Under the pieces are notes generated by a model. The model saw nothing but the letters and a program-made list of their open reading frames with translations, was not told the origin of the DNA and did no database searches. From positions 1 through 33,855 of the forward strand of contig JAFCZJ010000061.1 in assembly GCA_019314375.1 (NCBI GenBank): a stretch of 33,855 bases of DNA, written 5' to 3'. The position numbers and the translations under genes were made by a program. Every line of letters begins with the position of its first letter. The stretch's first letter is position 1. The DNA comes from Deltaproteobacteria bacterium. Its GTDB lineage: Bacteria; Myxococcota; B64-G9. Shown here in pieces: positions 7,461 to 16,165 of this stretch.

Positions 7461-8468
7461 CTATTCCAGGTCCATTGCGCAGCGGAATCCCAGATAGCGC
7501 TGCCAATACCCAGGAACATAATACTGGTCCTTGGCCGAAACGCGCAGGGAAGAAAGTGCCGAGTTGTTGAAAGCGCCACCCCGTGGCGATCTGGCTCCAC
7601 AATCGACCGTGTCGCCACCGACCCAGACCTCGCCCGTGGACGGAGCGCCCACATAGTTGTCGTGCCAGCAGTCCTCGACCCACTCTTGTACATTGCCCAG
7701 CACGTCGTACAGGCCAAAGTCGTTGGGGGTCTTCTGCCCCACCGGATGGGTTTGGTTTTCTGAATTGAGCATATGCCAGGCGATATCGTCCACGCAATCC
7801 ACGTTGTCACCACAATAGTACCGCGTGCTGGTTCCGGCTCGCGCCGCGTGCTCCCACTCGGCATCACTGGGAAGGCGGCCGCCCACGGCCTGGCAGAACA
7901 CCCTGGCGTAGTTCCAGTCCACGGCCTCGACGGGACAGTTGGGACAGCCCTGATGACCGCTGGGGTTTTCTCCTTCAACCAACTGGTACTGAGCCTGGGT
8001 TACCTCGGTGGTCATCAAGGCAAAAGAAGAAACGGTCACCGTGTGCCTGGGCTTTTCGTATGACAGGCAGGTGTCGTCCATGACGGAGCAGCCCATTTCG
8101 AAAGTACCCTCGGGAATGATGGTCCAGGTGATGTCGTATTGATCGGTCCAGGTCGGATCGTCCGCATCACCGGCATCCCCGCCCCCATCCTCGTCCGCAC
8201 TCCCATCACTTCCGTCGGTGCCGGCATCTTCGTCTGCGCTTCCGTCTGCGACACCATCCTCGTCCGCACTTCCATCACTTCCGTCGGTGCCGGCATCTTC
8301 GTCCGCACCGGCATCGGCGGGCGCGTCGGTGGCCGCGTCAGGAACAAGGCCTGCATCGTCTTCGGATGAGCTACCCGAACAAGCGATCATTAAAGACAGT
8401 GCAAAAATCGCAAAAAGGAAAACCCGGACAGACAACCGGATTCTCTGTGTTGTCAATCTGAAATCCAC
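7461..8468 (-). CDS. Lipoprotein with SUMF1/FGE-sulfatase domain, lacking the FGE cysteines
   Basis: 335 residues from a GTG at 8468, one base past the stop of the upstream gene, so they are probably co-transcribed. A signal peptide ends in LMIAC (Cys about 30). A low-complexity Asp/Ala/Gly/Ser linker of about 70 residues follows. The SUMF1 domain begins at IPEGTFEMGC and continues through KPRHTVTVSSF, TTEVTQAQY, PVEAVDWNYARVFC, GRLPSDAEWEHAARAG, GLYDVLGNVQEWVED, SPRGGAF and LGFRCA. In formylglycine-generating enzymes two catalytic cysteines lie just after the RGG motif; here that stretch reads NNSALSS, so it is unlikely to be a formylglycine-generating enzyme. Several other cysteines suggest disulphides outside the cytoplasm. 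It converges on the preceding + gene with a 5-bp gap. Confidence 0.85.
   Translation of the reverse strand: MDFRLTTQRIRLSVRVFLFAIFALSLMIACSGSSSEDDAGLVPDAATDAPADAGADEDAGTDGSDGSADEDGVADGSADEDAGTDGSDGSADEDGGGDAGDADDPTWTDQYDITWTIIPEGTFEMGCSVMDDTCLSYEKPRHTVTVSSFALMTTEVTQAQYQLVEGENPSGHQGCPNCPVEAVDWNYARVFCQAVGGRLPSDAEWEHAARAGTSTRYYCGDNVDCVDDIAWHMLNSENQTHPVGQKTPNDFGLYDVLGNVQEWVEDCWHDNYVGAPSTGEVWVGGDTVDCGARSPRGGAFNNSALSSLRVSAKDQYYVPGYWQRYLGFRCAMDLE
8185..8303 (-). repeat. Duplicated 50-bp segment in the lipoprotein linker
   Basis: 8185-8234 and 8254-8303 are identical over 50 bp except for one C/T difference, at a 69-bp (23-codon) spacing that keeps the frame. Each encodes DEDAGTDGSDGSADEDG. This is a recent in-frame duplication lengthening the acidic linker that spaces the SUMF1 domain from the lipid anchor. 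Confidence 0.85.
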
Positions 8469-8469
8469 G

Positions 8470-11331
8470 CTAGAAATCCCCTCTGATGAATGCGCGCCCC
8501 TGCTCGCTGCTGACTTCCCAGGTGCTGATGCCCAGCCTGCTGCCGGCGGGCGCGCCGGGCCAGGGGCTCAAATCGTAAACCGGCACGAAAAGATCCGCCG
8601 AGGCCAGGACTTGACCCACCGCGCGGCTTAGCACGTCGCCCAAAATCCGTTGTGTCAAAAGATCGCAAGCAAAAGCCAACTCGGCCTCGTCGGCCATGGC
8701 CCCGTCCACATTCAGGTTGAGTTCGCATGTGGTCTGTACGCCGTCTGCGGCCGTGAACAGAAGGCCCCGGATGGCATTGCCGCTCAAGCTGCCGGGCAGC
8801 TTCAAGCCGACAAAACCGTCGAAGGAAAAGACCGCGCCGTTGCGGGTGAACTGACCATCTACGCCCATGTCGGCCCAGCCCGCCCAAATCGTTGGCTCCT
8901 CGTTGGTCGGGCAATCGGCCACCAGCAGGGGCGACAGCCAGGGCTTGAGGTTCAAATTCAGACCGCTGACCGCCTGACCGCTGAGATCGATTTCGGCATC
9001 GGAGAGGCCCGTCAGATCAAAGGCGCCGGCGTTCCAGGCGGCGAAGAGCAACATGTTGAACAAGTCAAAGGCCGGCAGGCTCTGCATGGCCTGACCCGTG
9101 TAACTGGGCCAAGTGGCCAGGCCGGCTTCCGGCGCCTGGCTGCAGCCGTCGATGAGGGCCAGGCCCAGATGATCGTCGTCTGAGTGGCTGGCCAAGGCCG
9201 GGCTGGTGGTCGAGTCGATGCGACCGCCCAGGGCCATACGCGCGCCTACACCGGTTAGAAAGTGCAGATCGTCGAAATTCGTCAACAGGTTGACCTCTGC
9301 AGCCACGGGCACAGCCTGCGGATCGAAAAGGTCGGGCATTTCCAAGACGCCATCGGTGGTCCAGGTGTCAAAGAGGTTTTCAAAGAAAGGAATCACGAAG
9401 CACAGGGGATTGTCCGTATCGGAGCATGAGAAAAACTGACCGATGAAGGGCTCGACGATGGGGAGGATCATGTCCATGATGGGATTGATGAGGTCATCGG
9501 CCAGGCTCTGCAACATCGAGGTGTCGAGTTGCACATCGCCCAAATCAGCGATCTGGTATCCAAAAAGCTCAACTACGCCCAGTTGCAGATTGATTTCGCT
9601 CAATAAATTCAGATCCAGGGTGCCGGATCCGAAATCAAGATCCATACTGCTGAGCGAGACCAGGGGCTCATTGTTGTTGTCCAGGTACACCGACCACTCG
9701 GCATCTACATGCAGCTCTTCAATGTCGAAGCCCACCAACATCGGGGTTTCGATGATGGTGACGCTGCTCAGGGCCGGCAAGGCACCCGCGCCCACACAGG
9801 CCGGCAGGTATTCATCCAGGCAAACGCCGTTGGCGCAAATGAAGGTGGCGGCGAGGCAGGCGATGGCCTGATCTGTCGAATTGTCGGCCACCAGATTCAA
9901 GGTGACGGCAAAAACAAACTGGCCGCTCAAGCCCAGGTTTGCGTACAGGCCCGAGAAGACCTCCCCGCCGGGTGCCGTGAAGGTGGAAAAGTCGATGTCT
10001 CCGTCCACGGCATAGTCCTTGCTGGCCAGGCGAGCCACCTTGGCTTGGCCCACGCCGATGTCGGTAAACCCCAGCTCCAGAATGAACTCGCCGGTTACGT
10101 TGACCGATACTTCCACATCGCCATTGAAGCCGGGGAAGGTAAAGCCGGTGCTGTATGGCGTAAACAGAGGCCAGACCCGCGTGTAGGGCTCGGGCAGATC
10201 CTCAAAGTCGATCATGTTCAGGCCGATCTCCATCAGGCTTGCCACGTCGGCTAAGGGATCGCAGCCGAAGTCCCCGTTGCCGTCGTATCCACAAGGGTCG
10301 TAGCCAGGGGGCGTACCGCGATCCAGGGCCCGATCGGTGAGCAGGCCGTGCAGGCGCTCGGGCACACGGTCACGACCGTGCATGTCATTTTGGTAAGCGA
10401 AGAAATCAGGGGCGTAGTGAAATCCGCGGGTGACCGTGTTCACGTTGCCCGCGGAGTCAATGGCCGTAGCGACCAAGAGATTCACGCCCGGGGTCACGGG
10501 CATGAGCTGGGTGAAGGCACCATTGGCCTGGACGGTGACCACCACCGCCTCGGCACCGTTCATGGCCAAGGTCAAACTCTCAACAGCGCTCATGTCGTCT
10601 GCGACCGTGCCCTGCACCGAAACTGAGTTTTCCTCGGTGTCCTTCAGCAGCGTGTCCCCGCGCTCCGGTGTCAGCAAGAGCAGACCCGGGCCCGCGTCGT
10701 CCACTTCGAGGCTGCGCTCCGCGGAAAAACCATAGGGGGGATCCAGGACCACTCGCCAGGTGTAGACGCCGGCGGCGGCAAATTGGAACTGCTGGTTGCC
10801 CAGGGAAACCACCCCGGCACCGCCCGGATCATGCCAGGTGGCCGCCAGGTTTTCTATGAGGATTCCGTCGGCGTCGCGCACCTCAAAGCCCAAGGTGACT
10901 TGTTGGTTTACACGGTAGTACTCCTGCTCAGGATCCACAGTAATGACGAGAGATGCTGGCGCGCCGGTCACCCGCAGGGTAACCGAAGAGCTCACGTTGC
11001 CGAATGGCGCGTCGAGGGTCACCCACCAGGTGTGTTCCCCTTCGCTCAAAAGCTCGTATCGACCCGCGCCCAAATCTTGCACTCGATCGGCGGTCGGCGT
11101 GATCCAAGTAGCCGGAAGATCAGCAAGGACGATGCCGTCGACGTCCAGGACCACATAGTCCAACTCCACCACATCACCACGGGCATAGCGATCCAGCCAG
11201 GGAGAAACGGTAATTTGTACCGAGACCGGTATGCGATCGATCGTATTCAATTTGGTGTCGTCACAACCCACAGACCAACCAGCAGCCATAGACGCCAACA
11301 AGAACCACCCCAGGAATAGTCTTTTACTCAT
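8470..11331 (-). CDS. Large secreted lipoprotein with N-terminal Ig-like repeats and a long amphipathic C-terminal region
   Basis: 953 residues from the ATG at 11331, which is preceded by GGAGGAG at a good distance; the open frame extends further upstream but only through repeats. The signal peptide ends in WSVGC (Cys about 22). Residues about 30-230 hold two to three beta-sandwich-like repeats (LDYVVLDVDGIVLADLPATWITP; LGFEVRDADGILIENLAATWHDP), alternating with WRVVLDPPYG-type strands. About residues 235-320 resemble a bacterial Ig-like domain (PERGDTLLKDTEENSVSVQGTV, ATAIDSAGNVNTVTRGF). The remaining 600 residues contain many alternating hydrophobic strands (LDFGSGTLDLNLLSEINLQLGVVE) and amphipathic helices (LINPIMDMILPIVEPFIGQFF). 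This is faintly reminiscent of lipid-binding TULIP/BPI folds, but I cannot assign a family. It is probably an exported surface or periplasmic protein co-transcribed with the SUMF1 lipoprotein. Confidence 0.7.
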   Translation of the reverse strand: MSKRLFLGWFLLASMAAGWSVGCDDTKLNTIDRIPVSVQITVSPWLDRYARGDVVELDYVVLDVDGIVLADLPATWITPTADRVQDLGAGRYELLSEGEHTWWVTLDAPFGNVSSSVTLRVTGAPASLVITVDPEQEYYRVNQQVTLGFEVRDADGILIENLAATWHDPGGAGVVSLGNQQFQFAAAGVYTWRVVLDPPYGFSAERSLEVDDAGPGLLLLTPERGDTLLKDTEENSVSVQGTVADDMSAVESLTLAMNGAEAVVVTVQANGAFTQLMPVTPGVNLLVATAIDSAGNVNTVTRGFHYAPDFFAYQNDMHGRDRVPERLHGLLTDRALDRGTPPGYDPCGYDGNGDFGCDPLADVASLMEIGLNMIDFEDLPEPYTRVWPLFTPYSTGFTFPGFNGDVEVSVNVTGEFILELGFTDIGVGQAKVARLASKDYAVDGDIDFSTFTAPGGEVFSGLYANLGLSGQFVFAVTLNLVADNSTDQAIACLAATFICANGVCLDEYLPACVGAGALPALSSVTIIETPMLVGFDIEELHVDAEWSVYLDNNNEPLVSLSSMDLDFGSGTLDLNLLSEINLQLGVVELFGYQIADLGDVQLDTSMLQSLADDLINPIMDMILPIVEPFIGQFFSCSDTDNPLCFVIPFFENLFDTWTTDGVLEMPDLFDPQAVPVAAEVNLLTNFDDLHFLTGVGARMALGGRIDSTTSPALASHSDDDHLGLALIDGCSQAPEAGLATWPSYTGQAMQSLPAFDLFNMLLFAAWNAGAFDLTGLSDAEIDLSGQAVSGLNLNLKPWLSPLLVADCPTNEEPTIWAGWADMGVDGQFTRNGAVFSFDGFVGLKLPGSLSGNAIRGLLFTAADGVQTTCELNLNVDGAMADEAELAFACDLLTQRILGDVLSRAVGQVLASADLFVPVYDLSPWPGAPAGSRLGISTWEVSSEQGRAFIRGDF

Positions 11332-11514
11332 GGTTTTCTCCTCCAGTTGAGGGGAAACTAACCCGAAATGGCAGATTTTGGCAAGTGGGTGGCACCCTTG
11401 CGAAATGGGTGGCACCCCTTAAGGGGCTTGGGGGTCGCGCGAAGAGGGTGGCACCTGGCTTGACAGGCTCGCCGGGCCGTACAAGACTATGCTTGCAACC
11501 ATCAGGAGACAGGC
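11332..11514. promoter_or_regulatory. Divergent intergenic region with three GGGTGGCACC repeats
   Basis: This 183-bp region separates the large lipoprotein gene (-) from the histidine kinase gene (+) and should hold promoters for both. GGGTGGCACC occurs at 11387-11396, 11407-11416 and 11446-11455, all in + orientation; the first two are 20 bp apart. TTGACA (11460-11465) and TATGCT (11488-11493) occur before the kinase gene, but the 22-nt spacing is longer than a usual sigma-70 promoter. AGGAGA precedes the kinase ATG. Confidence 0.6.
11387..11455 (+). repeat. Three direct copies of GGGTGGCACC
   Basis: Exact 10-mers at 11387, 11407 and 11446. The first two extend to CACCC, making the 11-mer GGGTG-G-CACCC, a perfect palindrome around one central base. 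They belong to the dispersed family whose inverted copies flank the transposase gene at 21909-22868. Confidence 0.85.
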
Positions 11515-12717
11515 ATGGGGAACAAGGCATACGGGCATCTTGATACCATCTTGAAAGATCTTCAGCTACGGGGGCTTCCTGGGGACATGGAGACCCCCGC
11601 CCTGCTACGCGCGGTCTTGACGGGCCTGCATGAAACCGTGGTGGTGGTGCTTGACAAAACCGGCACCTATCTTTTTGCCTGGGCTCCACCAGAATTCTGC
11701 AAACGCTATGGCGTGGAGGCCAGCAGCCTCATCGGCCAGGACCTCTACGGTATTTATCCTCCCGAGGAGGCCAAGGAGCGCATGGAGGGCATCGCCGGGA
11801 TCATCGCCACCGGCCAGCCCCGGCGTGAGGAGTTCTGTCTCGCACTTCCTGGCGGACTCTTCTGGCACGACATCACCCTCGCCCCCATGCTCGACGAAAA
11901 CGGCAAGGCGCATGCCGTGCTGGGCGTCCTCCGAGATATTGGCGAAAGCAAGCGAGCCGCCAAGGCACAAGAAAGACTGGAAGAACGTATTCGTCAGGCT
12001 CAGAAGCTCGAAAGCCTTGCCAACTTGGCCCGCGGCGTGGCCCACGATTTCAACAACCTGCTTTTGGGGGTACTGGGCAACGCCAGTCTGCTCTTAGACG
12101 AACTACCCCCGGACTCCACCGCCAGGCTACGGCTCAGACAAATCGAGAAATCAGCCCTGGGCGCGGCCGATCTAACCAGGCAACTCCTGGCCTACTCCGG
12201 TGGAGGCCAGATGCTGCTCGGACGGGTCGAACTCAACGAACTCGTCAAGGAAACCGCCGACTTGCTCCGAGTCAGCATTCCCGACCGCGTCACATTGGAC
12301 TTCGAGTTGAGCGAGCTTACGCCCATGCAAGCAGACAGCACCCAGCTTCGGCAGGTCATCATGAATCTGCTACTTAACGCGGCCGAGGCGATCGGCAAAA
12401 AATCGGGTCGAGTTCAAATCAAAACAGAGCGAATCAAGGTGGACAAAGGCATGCTGGTAGAAACCTACCTGGCCGACGAATTGCCCGATGGCCCCTATCA
12501 GTGCCTGGAGATCCGGGACAACGGCAAGGGCATGACGCCCGAGGTGGTGCAGAAAATCTTCGAGCCCTTTTTCTCCACCAAGTTCGTGGGTCGCGGCTTG
12601 GGTCTGGCGGCCGTGCTGGGCATCGTAAAGGCCCATCACGGTGCGTTGCAAGTCGACAGCCTTGAAGGCGAGGGCTCTGTTTTTCGCGTCTACCTGCCGG
12701 AGCGCCGAAAAAAATAG
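11515..12717 (+). CDS. Soluble PAS-domain sensor histidine kinase (NtrB-like)
   Basis: 400 residues, ATG start with AGGAGA upstream. No membrane segment, so cytoplasmic. A PAS domain spans about residues 30-145 (VVVVLDKTGTYLFAW, GQDLYGIYPPEEA, ending LGVLRDIGESKRA). A short coiled coil leads to the phospho-acceptor box ARGVAHDFNNLL (His177). Then come the N box QVIMNLLLNAAEAI (about 280-293), G1 DNGKGM (335-340), F box PFFSTK (351-356) and G2 GRGLGLA (359-365). The HDFNN form is that of hybrid/NtrB-type kinases of deltaproteobacteria. It ends after the ATPase domain with no receiver, and no response regulator gene is adjacent, so its partner and signal are unknown. Confidence 0.92.
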   Translation: MGNKAYGHLDTILKDLQLRGLPGDMETPALLRAVLTGLHETVVVVLDKTGTYLFAWAPPEFCKRYGVEASSLIGQDLYGIYPPEEAKERMEGIAGIIATGQPRREEFCLALPGGLFWHDITLAPMLDENGKAHAVLGVLRDIGESKRAAKAQERLEERIRQAQKLESLANLARGVAHDFNNLLLGVLGNASLLLDELPPDSTARLRLRQIEKSALGAADLTRQLLAYSGGGQMLLGRVELNELVKETADLLRVSIPDRVTLDFELSELTPMQADSTQLRQVIMNLLLNAAEAIGKKSGRVQIKTERIKVDKGMLVETYLADELPDGPYQCLEIRDNGKGMTPEVVQKIFEPFFSTKFVGRGLGLAAVLGIVKAHHGALQVDSLEGEGSVFRVYLPERRKK

Positions 12718-12758
12718 CACACCAGTCATGCGGGTCATACAGGCCTGACCGGGTCTTG

Positions 12759-12816
12759 CTAAACGGGTGGCACCTGGTTCATGTCGGCTAAACGGGTGGC
12801 ACCTGGTTCATGTCGG
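12759..12816 (+). repeat. Two perfect tandem 29-bp repeats containing AAACGGGTGGCACC; second copy supplies a stop codon
   Basis: 12759-12787 and 12788-12816 are identical 29-bp units: CTAAACGGGTGGCACC followed by TGGTTCATGTCGG. The second unit overlaps the 3' end of the minus-strand oxidoreductase gene. The TGA of that gene (12808-12810 on the minus strand) and its last codons lie inside the repeat. Confidence 0.95.
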
Positions 12817-14268
12817 CCTTATTGCGGCCTCCTGATACTTGGCGTCGATGTTGATTCGCCACAAATCAAAAGGCGCGCCGTCGGCACCCGTGAGATTACG
12901 CGCCGCCAAAATGCCTGAATAAACCGAGTGATCCATGTTGTTGTATTTGAACATGCCACCCCGGCCGATGGCCTGCAGGTTGATCAGGCTGTCTACAAAA
13001 CGACGCAGGGGCTCAAAATGCTGCCGCCAACCCAATACGTAGCTGGGGTAGCTTTCGGACTCGCGCCGCACTCGACCCGCCGCCACTGACGCGGAGGACA
13101 ACAGCCCCATCCGAGACAACTCATCCTTGGCCAAATCCACCAAATCCTCATCCGCCATACGCCAAAGCGCGTCACCTTGAAAACAAAAATACTCCACACT
13201 CACGGGCGTGCGGCCGGTCGCAGCCATGTCTTTAGAAAAATTGGCGTAGTTGGCCAAGCGCGCCATCTTCACCCCCGGATCATGCACATAGATCCACTGA
13301 TCGGGGAACAAAGCCTCGCCCTCAACGTCCAGGTCCACGGTGATGTGATCCCGCCAGCCCAGGCGCTCGCTGCTGCGGAGCAGGGCCTCTTCCGGCTTGG
13401 GCTGTATGCTGCCCATGAAGGAGGTGATCGGTATCGAGGACAGAAAGTGCCCAGCCTCGATGCGCATACCCGGTACCTCCACCGCGATGATGCGATCTCC
13501 TCGCACATGCACTTTTTGAACATCTTGATTGAAGTAAAAACGCAGACCCGCGTCTTCCAACTTCAGGCGCATTTGCTCGCTCATTTGTCCCGCGCCCAAT
13601 CGCGGGTAGTCAAACTCCTCGGCCAAGGTTTTGGCCTGCCTGCCACCACCAAAACGCAGCGCCCTTCGGGCCACCCCCCAAAGATCCAGCCCCTTGATGC
13701 GCTGAGCAGCCCAGTCGGCGCTGATCTCACGACAGGGCACGCCCCAGACCTTCTCTGTGTAGACCTTGAAAAAAGTTTCATAGAGTCGAGGCCCAAAGCT
13801 GGCGCTCACCCACTCATCAAAGCTGCGGGCTTGCGCCGGGGCCGGTCCCAACTGCGCCCTGGCAAAAGAAGCCAATGCCAGGCCCGCTTGCCACAAACCA
13901 AGCCTGGGCAGGGCGTCGGCGGCTGCGATGGGGTATCGGAAAAAACGATCCCGATAGAAAATACGCGTCAGGCGCTGGACCGGCTGGAAGTCATCGCCCA
14001 AAACCTCCCGCCAGAGCTGCTTCACCTCCTTGTTGCTCGTAAAAAAACGATGCGGACCCAAGTCATAGCCCTGCTCACGGAAAGACTCCGTTCGGGCAAG
14101 ACCGCCGGGGCCTTCTTGCCGCTCCAGCACCACCACGTCGATCACGCCCGCTCGAGCCATCTCCCAGGCGGCAGCCAGTCCAGCGGGGCCGGCTCCCAGG
14201 ATGCAAACCTCCGCCGATATGTGTTTTTTCGATAAATCCTGCTTACTTCGCGGCAAAACGCACCTCAC
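12808..14268 (-). CDS. FAD-dependent amine-oxidase/protoporphyrinogen-oxidase-like oxidoreductase
   Basis: 486 residues from a GTG at 14268; the exact start is uncertain because the dinucleotide-binding fold begins at about residue 20. The N terminus shows the FAD Rossmann motif VCILGAGPAGLAAAWE, an acidic strand end VVVLERQEGPGGLARTE and YDLGPHRFFT, typical of the protoporphyrinogen oxidase/UDP-galactopyranose mutase/flavin amine oxidase superfamily. KVYTEKVWGVPCREISADWAAQRIKGL is also characteristic. A near C-terminal GRGGMFKYNNMDHSVYSG supplies the second FAD contact. Proteins of this subgroup often act in glycan or sterol/carotenoid-type pathways; the substrate cannot be read from sequence. 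It is last in a minus-strand set with the pseudouridine synthase and DHH genes, 27 nt after the former. Confidence 0.82.
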   Translation of the reverse strand: MRCVLPRSKQDLSKKHISAEVCILGAGPAGLAAAWEMARAGVIDVVVLERQEGPGGLARTESFREQGYDLGPHRFFTSNKEVKQLWREVLGDDFQPVQRLTRIFYRDRFFRYPIAAADALPRLGLWQAGLALASFARAQLGPAPAQARSFDEWVSASFGPRLYETFFKVYTEKVWGVPCREISADWAAQRIKGLDLWGVARRALRFGGGRQAKTLAEEFDYPRLGAGQMSEQMRLKLEDAGLRFYFNQDVQKVHVRGDRIIAVEVPGMRIEAGHFLSSIPITSFMGSIQPKPEEALLRSSERLGWRDHITVDLDVEGEALFPDQWIYVHDPGVKMARLANYANFSKDMAATGRTPVSVEYFCFQGDALWRMADEDLVDLAKDELSRMGLLSSASVAAGRVRRESESYPSYVLGWRQHFEPLRRFVDSLINLQAIGRGGMFKYNNMDHSVYSGILAARNLTGADGAPFDLWRINIDAKYQEAAIRPT

Positions 14269-14295
14269 CCTTTTTTCTTGGCAAATCAGTGCAGC

Positions 14296-14994
14296 CTACA
14301 GTTTTTCGACAATCGCGGCAGGCAACTCCGTGACTCGTTCCCAAAAAGCCCTGAGATCGTCCGGTAGTGGATCGAAAAGCTCAAGGCGCTCACCGGTGAT
14401 TGGGTGATCCAACTCAAGGCGGGTGGCGTGCAGAAACATGCGAGGCAGCTCATAGGTCTCGCGCAGAAAATTATTGATGCCGCCCTTGCCGTAATTGGAA
14501 TCACCGAAAATGAAATGAGTTTCTCCTGCCAGGTGTCGCCGAATCTGATGATGCCGCCCCGTGTGAAGCCGGGCATACAACAAGCTGCAATCCAATCCTT
14601 CGCCGATGCGTCCCCGCCATATGGTATTAAAGTCGGTGCGGGCTTCCTGTTTTTCGCCCTTTTTGCCCTTGGACCTGTTGGTCAAAGGCCTGTCGATGCT
14701 GAATTCGTCTTTGCTGTGACCCCGGGCAAAGCAAAGATATTGTTTTTTTGTGCTTTCGGCGGCCATGGCGGCCTGCAGGGCCTTGGCGTCCTTGCTGGAC
14801 AAAGCAAAAACCATGACGCCGGAGGCCTGTCGGTCAAGCCTGTGGATCGGATAAACCCGTTTTTTGATTTGATTGCGCAATTCCTGCAGTAAAAAAACAC
14901 GATCGCTCGACCTGGCCGAGCGATGGACAAGCAGTCCGCCGGGCTTGCTTGTCGCCACCAGGTGCTTGTCTTGAAATAGAATGCGGTAACTCAT
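14296..14994 (-). CDS. truC: RluA-family pseudouridine synthase, TruC-like
   Basis: 232 residues, ATG at 14994 overlapping the upstream stop (ATGA). The catalytic motif HRLDRQASGV has the nucleophilic Asp at residue 54. The C-terminal part RLHTGRHHQIRRHLA, FIFGDSNYG and FLHATRLELDHPITGE matches the RluA family, and the short single-domain form without an S4 domain fits TruC, which makes pseudouridine 65 in certain tRNAs. Opening YRILFQDKHLVATSKPGGLLVHRS is close to the TruC N terminus as I recall it. The family call is secure; TruC rather than another short RluA-type enzyme is less so. Confidence 0.85.
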   Translation of the reverse strand: MSYRILFQDKHLVATSKPGGLLVHRSARSSDRVFLLQELRNQIKKRVYPIHRLDRQASGVMVFALSSKDAKALQAAMAAESTKKQYLCFARGHSKDEFSIDRPLTNRSKGKKGEKQEARTDFNTIWRGRIGEGLDCSLLYARLHTGRHHQIRRHLAGETHFIFGDSNYGKGGINNFLRETYELPRMFLHATRLELDHPITGERLELFDPLPDDLRAFWERVTELPAAIVEKL

Positions 14995-16097
14995 TCGGGC
15001 TCAGCTCTCGCAAGAATCGGGTTGGCGCAGTCGGCAACCTCTTCAAGGAGCAGGTGCAAACGCTCGGGCTGGCGCCGCCCCAGCAATTTCAAAAAACGCT
15101 CGGTCAAGTACTTGGCTCGTTCGGGGTAGTCTTCCAGGCAAGCGCAGGACATGAGGCCGCCCGCGATCATACCGTGCCCGCCGCCTTTACCCTGGCGACC
15201 CAACAATTGACGCATGATTCGTTCGGCCCTGGCCTCGGGTCGCCTGCTGCGCATGCTGATATGAATCTGCCCGGGCACCAGGCCGCTCACCATGCACCAG
15301 CTGATGCGCTCCATGGCCGCGAACAAATCCGCCACCTCGGCCACCACCTCGGCCGATTCCACCGGCCCCATATGGCAAACGCAGGTGTGTCGCCCCACCA
15401 TGACCCGGCTCATGGCGCGGGCCACGTTCTGAAAATAGGCCCGCGAACGCACGGGGTGCCGAATGCTCCCAAGAACCCGTAAGCGCACCTTGGGAAAGAC
15501 CTGCATATAGGCCTCCTGGTCGGCCCGGGTGGTCTCCCGACCCATGTCCTGGGTCTCGGAGATGATGGCGTATGCCACGGCCGTCGCCAGATCGGCGGAC
15601 AATTCCAGCCCCAGTGCCTGATGATAAGCCAGCACCATGGTTGTACAGCAACCCATGTCGGGCTGAATGTCGACGAAATCCGCGGTGGGGCGGGTCTTGC
15701 TGGGGTGGTGGTCGATGACCACGTGGCAACGACGGCTTTGATGCGGAAAAGAGTTATTGCCCGCGCCAGGCTGGCTGTCCACCATGGCAAAGCGATCGCT
15801 CTTCAGCAATCGAGGTCTGCTCTTCTCCAGGCTGCGCAGGGGAATTTTGAGCAGCTTGACCATAACGCGATTTTCCGCGCGGCCCAGGCGCCCGCCGTAG
15901 ACCAGCACGGGCTTCAAGCCGAAGGACTTGCCCACCGAAGCAAGAAGCCAACCCGCCGCCAAGCAATCCGGATCCGGGTTGTCGTGCAGGTAAACCAGCA
16001 AGCGACGCCCGCCGGCAAGGCTCTCTTCCAGACCCTTGAGGTCCACGAACACCTCCTCGTTTCCTCTCTCATAACGCTCAAATCGCCCAAAGTCCAC
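14991..16097 (-). CDS. DHH/DHHA1-family phosphoesterase (NrnA/RecJ-like)
   Basis: 368 residues from a GTG at 16097. Metal-binding motifs appear in the expected order: LHDNPDPDCLAAGWLL (motif I), FAMVDSQPG (II), VVIDHHPS (the DHH motif) and SETQDMGRE (IV). The C-terminal DHHA1 domain carries GGGHGMIAGG. Family members degrade nanoRNA, cyclic dinucleotide products or pAp; the substrate is not clear here. It starts a minus-strand group with the TruC-like gene (4-nt overlap) and diverges from the DUF4442 gene. Confidence 0.88.
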   Translation of the reverse strand: MDFGRFERYERGNEEVFVDLKGLEESLAGGRRLLVYLHDNPDPDCLAAGWLLASVGKSFGLKPVLVYGGRLGRAENRVMVKLLKIPLRSLEKSRPRLLKSDRFAMVDSQPGAGNNSFPHQSRRCHVVIDHHPSKTRPTADFVDIQPDMGCCTTMVLAYHQALGLELSADLATAVAYAIISETQDMGRETTRADQEAYMQVFPKVRLRVLGSIRHPVRSRAYFQNVARAMSRVMVGRHTCVCHMGPVESAEVVAEVADLFAAMERISWCMVSGLVPGQIHISMRSRRPEARAERIMRQLLGRQGKGGGHGMIAGGLMSCACLEDYPERAKYLTERFLKLLGRRQPERLHLLLEEVADCANPILARAEPE

Positions 16098-16109
16098 AAG
16101 GCTTGGGTC

Positions 16110-16139
16110 TTGGACGGAGCCTCACGCCTGTGCTAGGCT
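16110..16139 (+). promoter_or_regulatory. Probable sigma-70 promoter for DUF4442-lepA-hemW
   Basis: TTGGAC (16110-16115), an 18-nt spacer and TAGGCT (16134-16139) lie 26 nt before the GTG at 16166. This is the only clear promoter in front of three genes joined by overlapping starts and stops. Found by eye only. Confidence 0.5.
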
Positions 16140-16165
16140 CGGCGGCCAAACCATGGGAGGCCGCT

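Noticed and set aside
11449..11463. Sigma-54 promoter: TGGCAC in the repeat followed by TTGAC at N5 spacing
   Set aside because: The repeat contains the -24 half TGGCAC, but the -12 GC needed in TTGC is GA here and most other copies have nothing like TTGC at that spacing.
13177..14235. 352-codon + strand frame opposite the FAD oxidoreductase
   Set aside because: High GC gives long antisense frames; the minus-strand protein has clear FAD motifs and this one has none.
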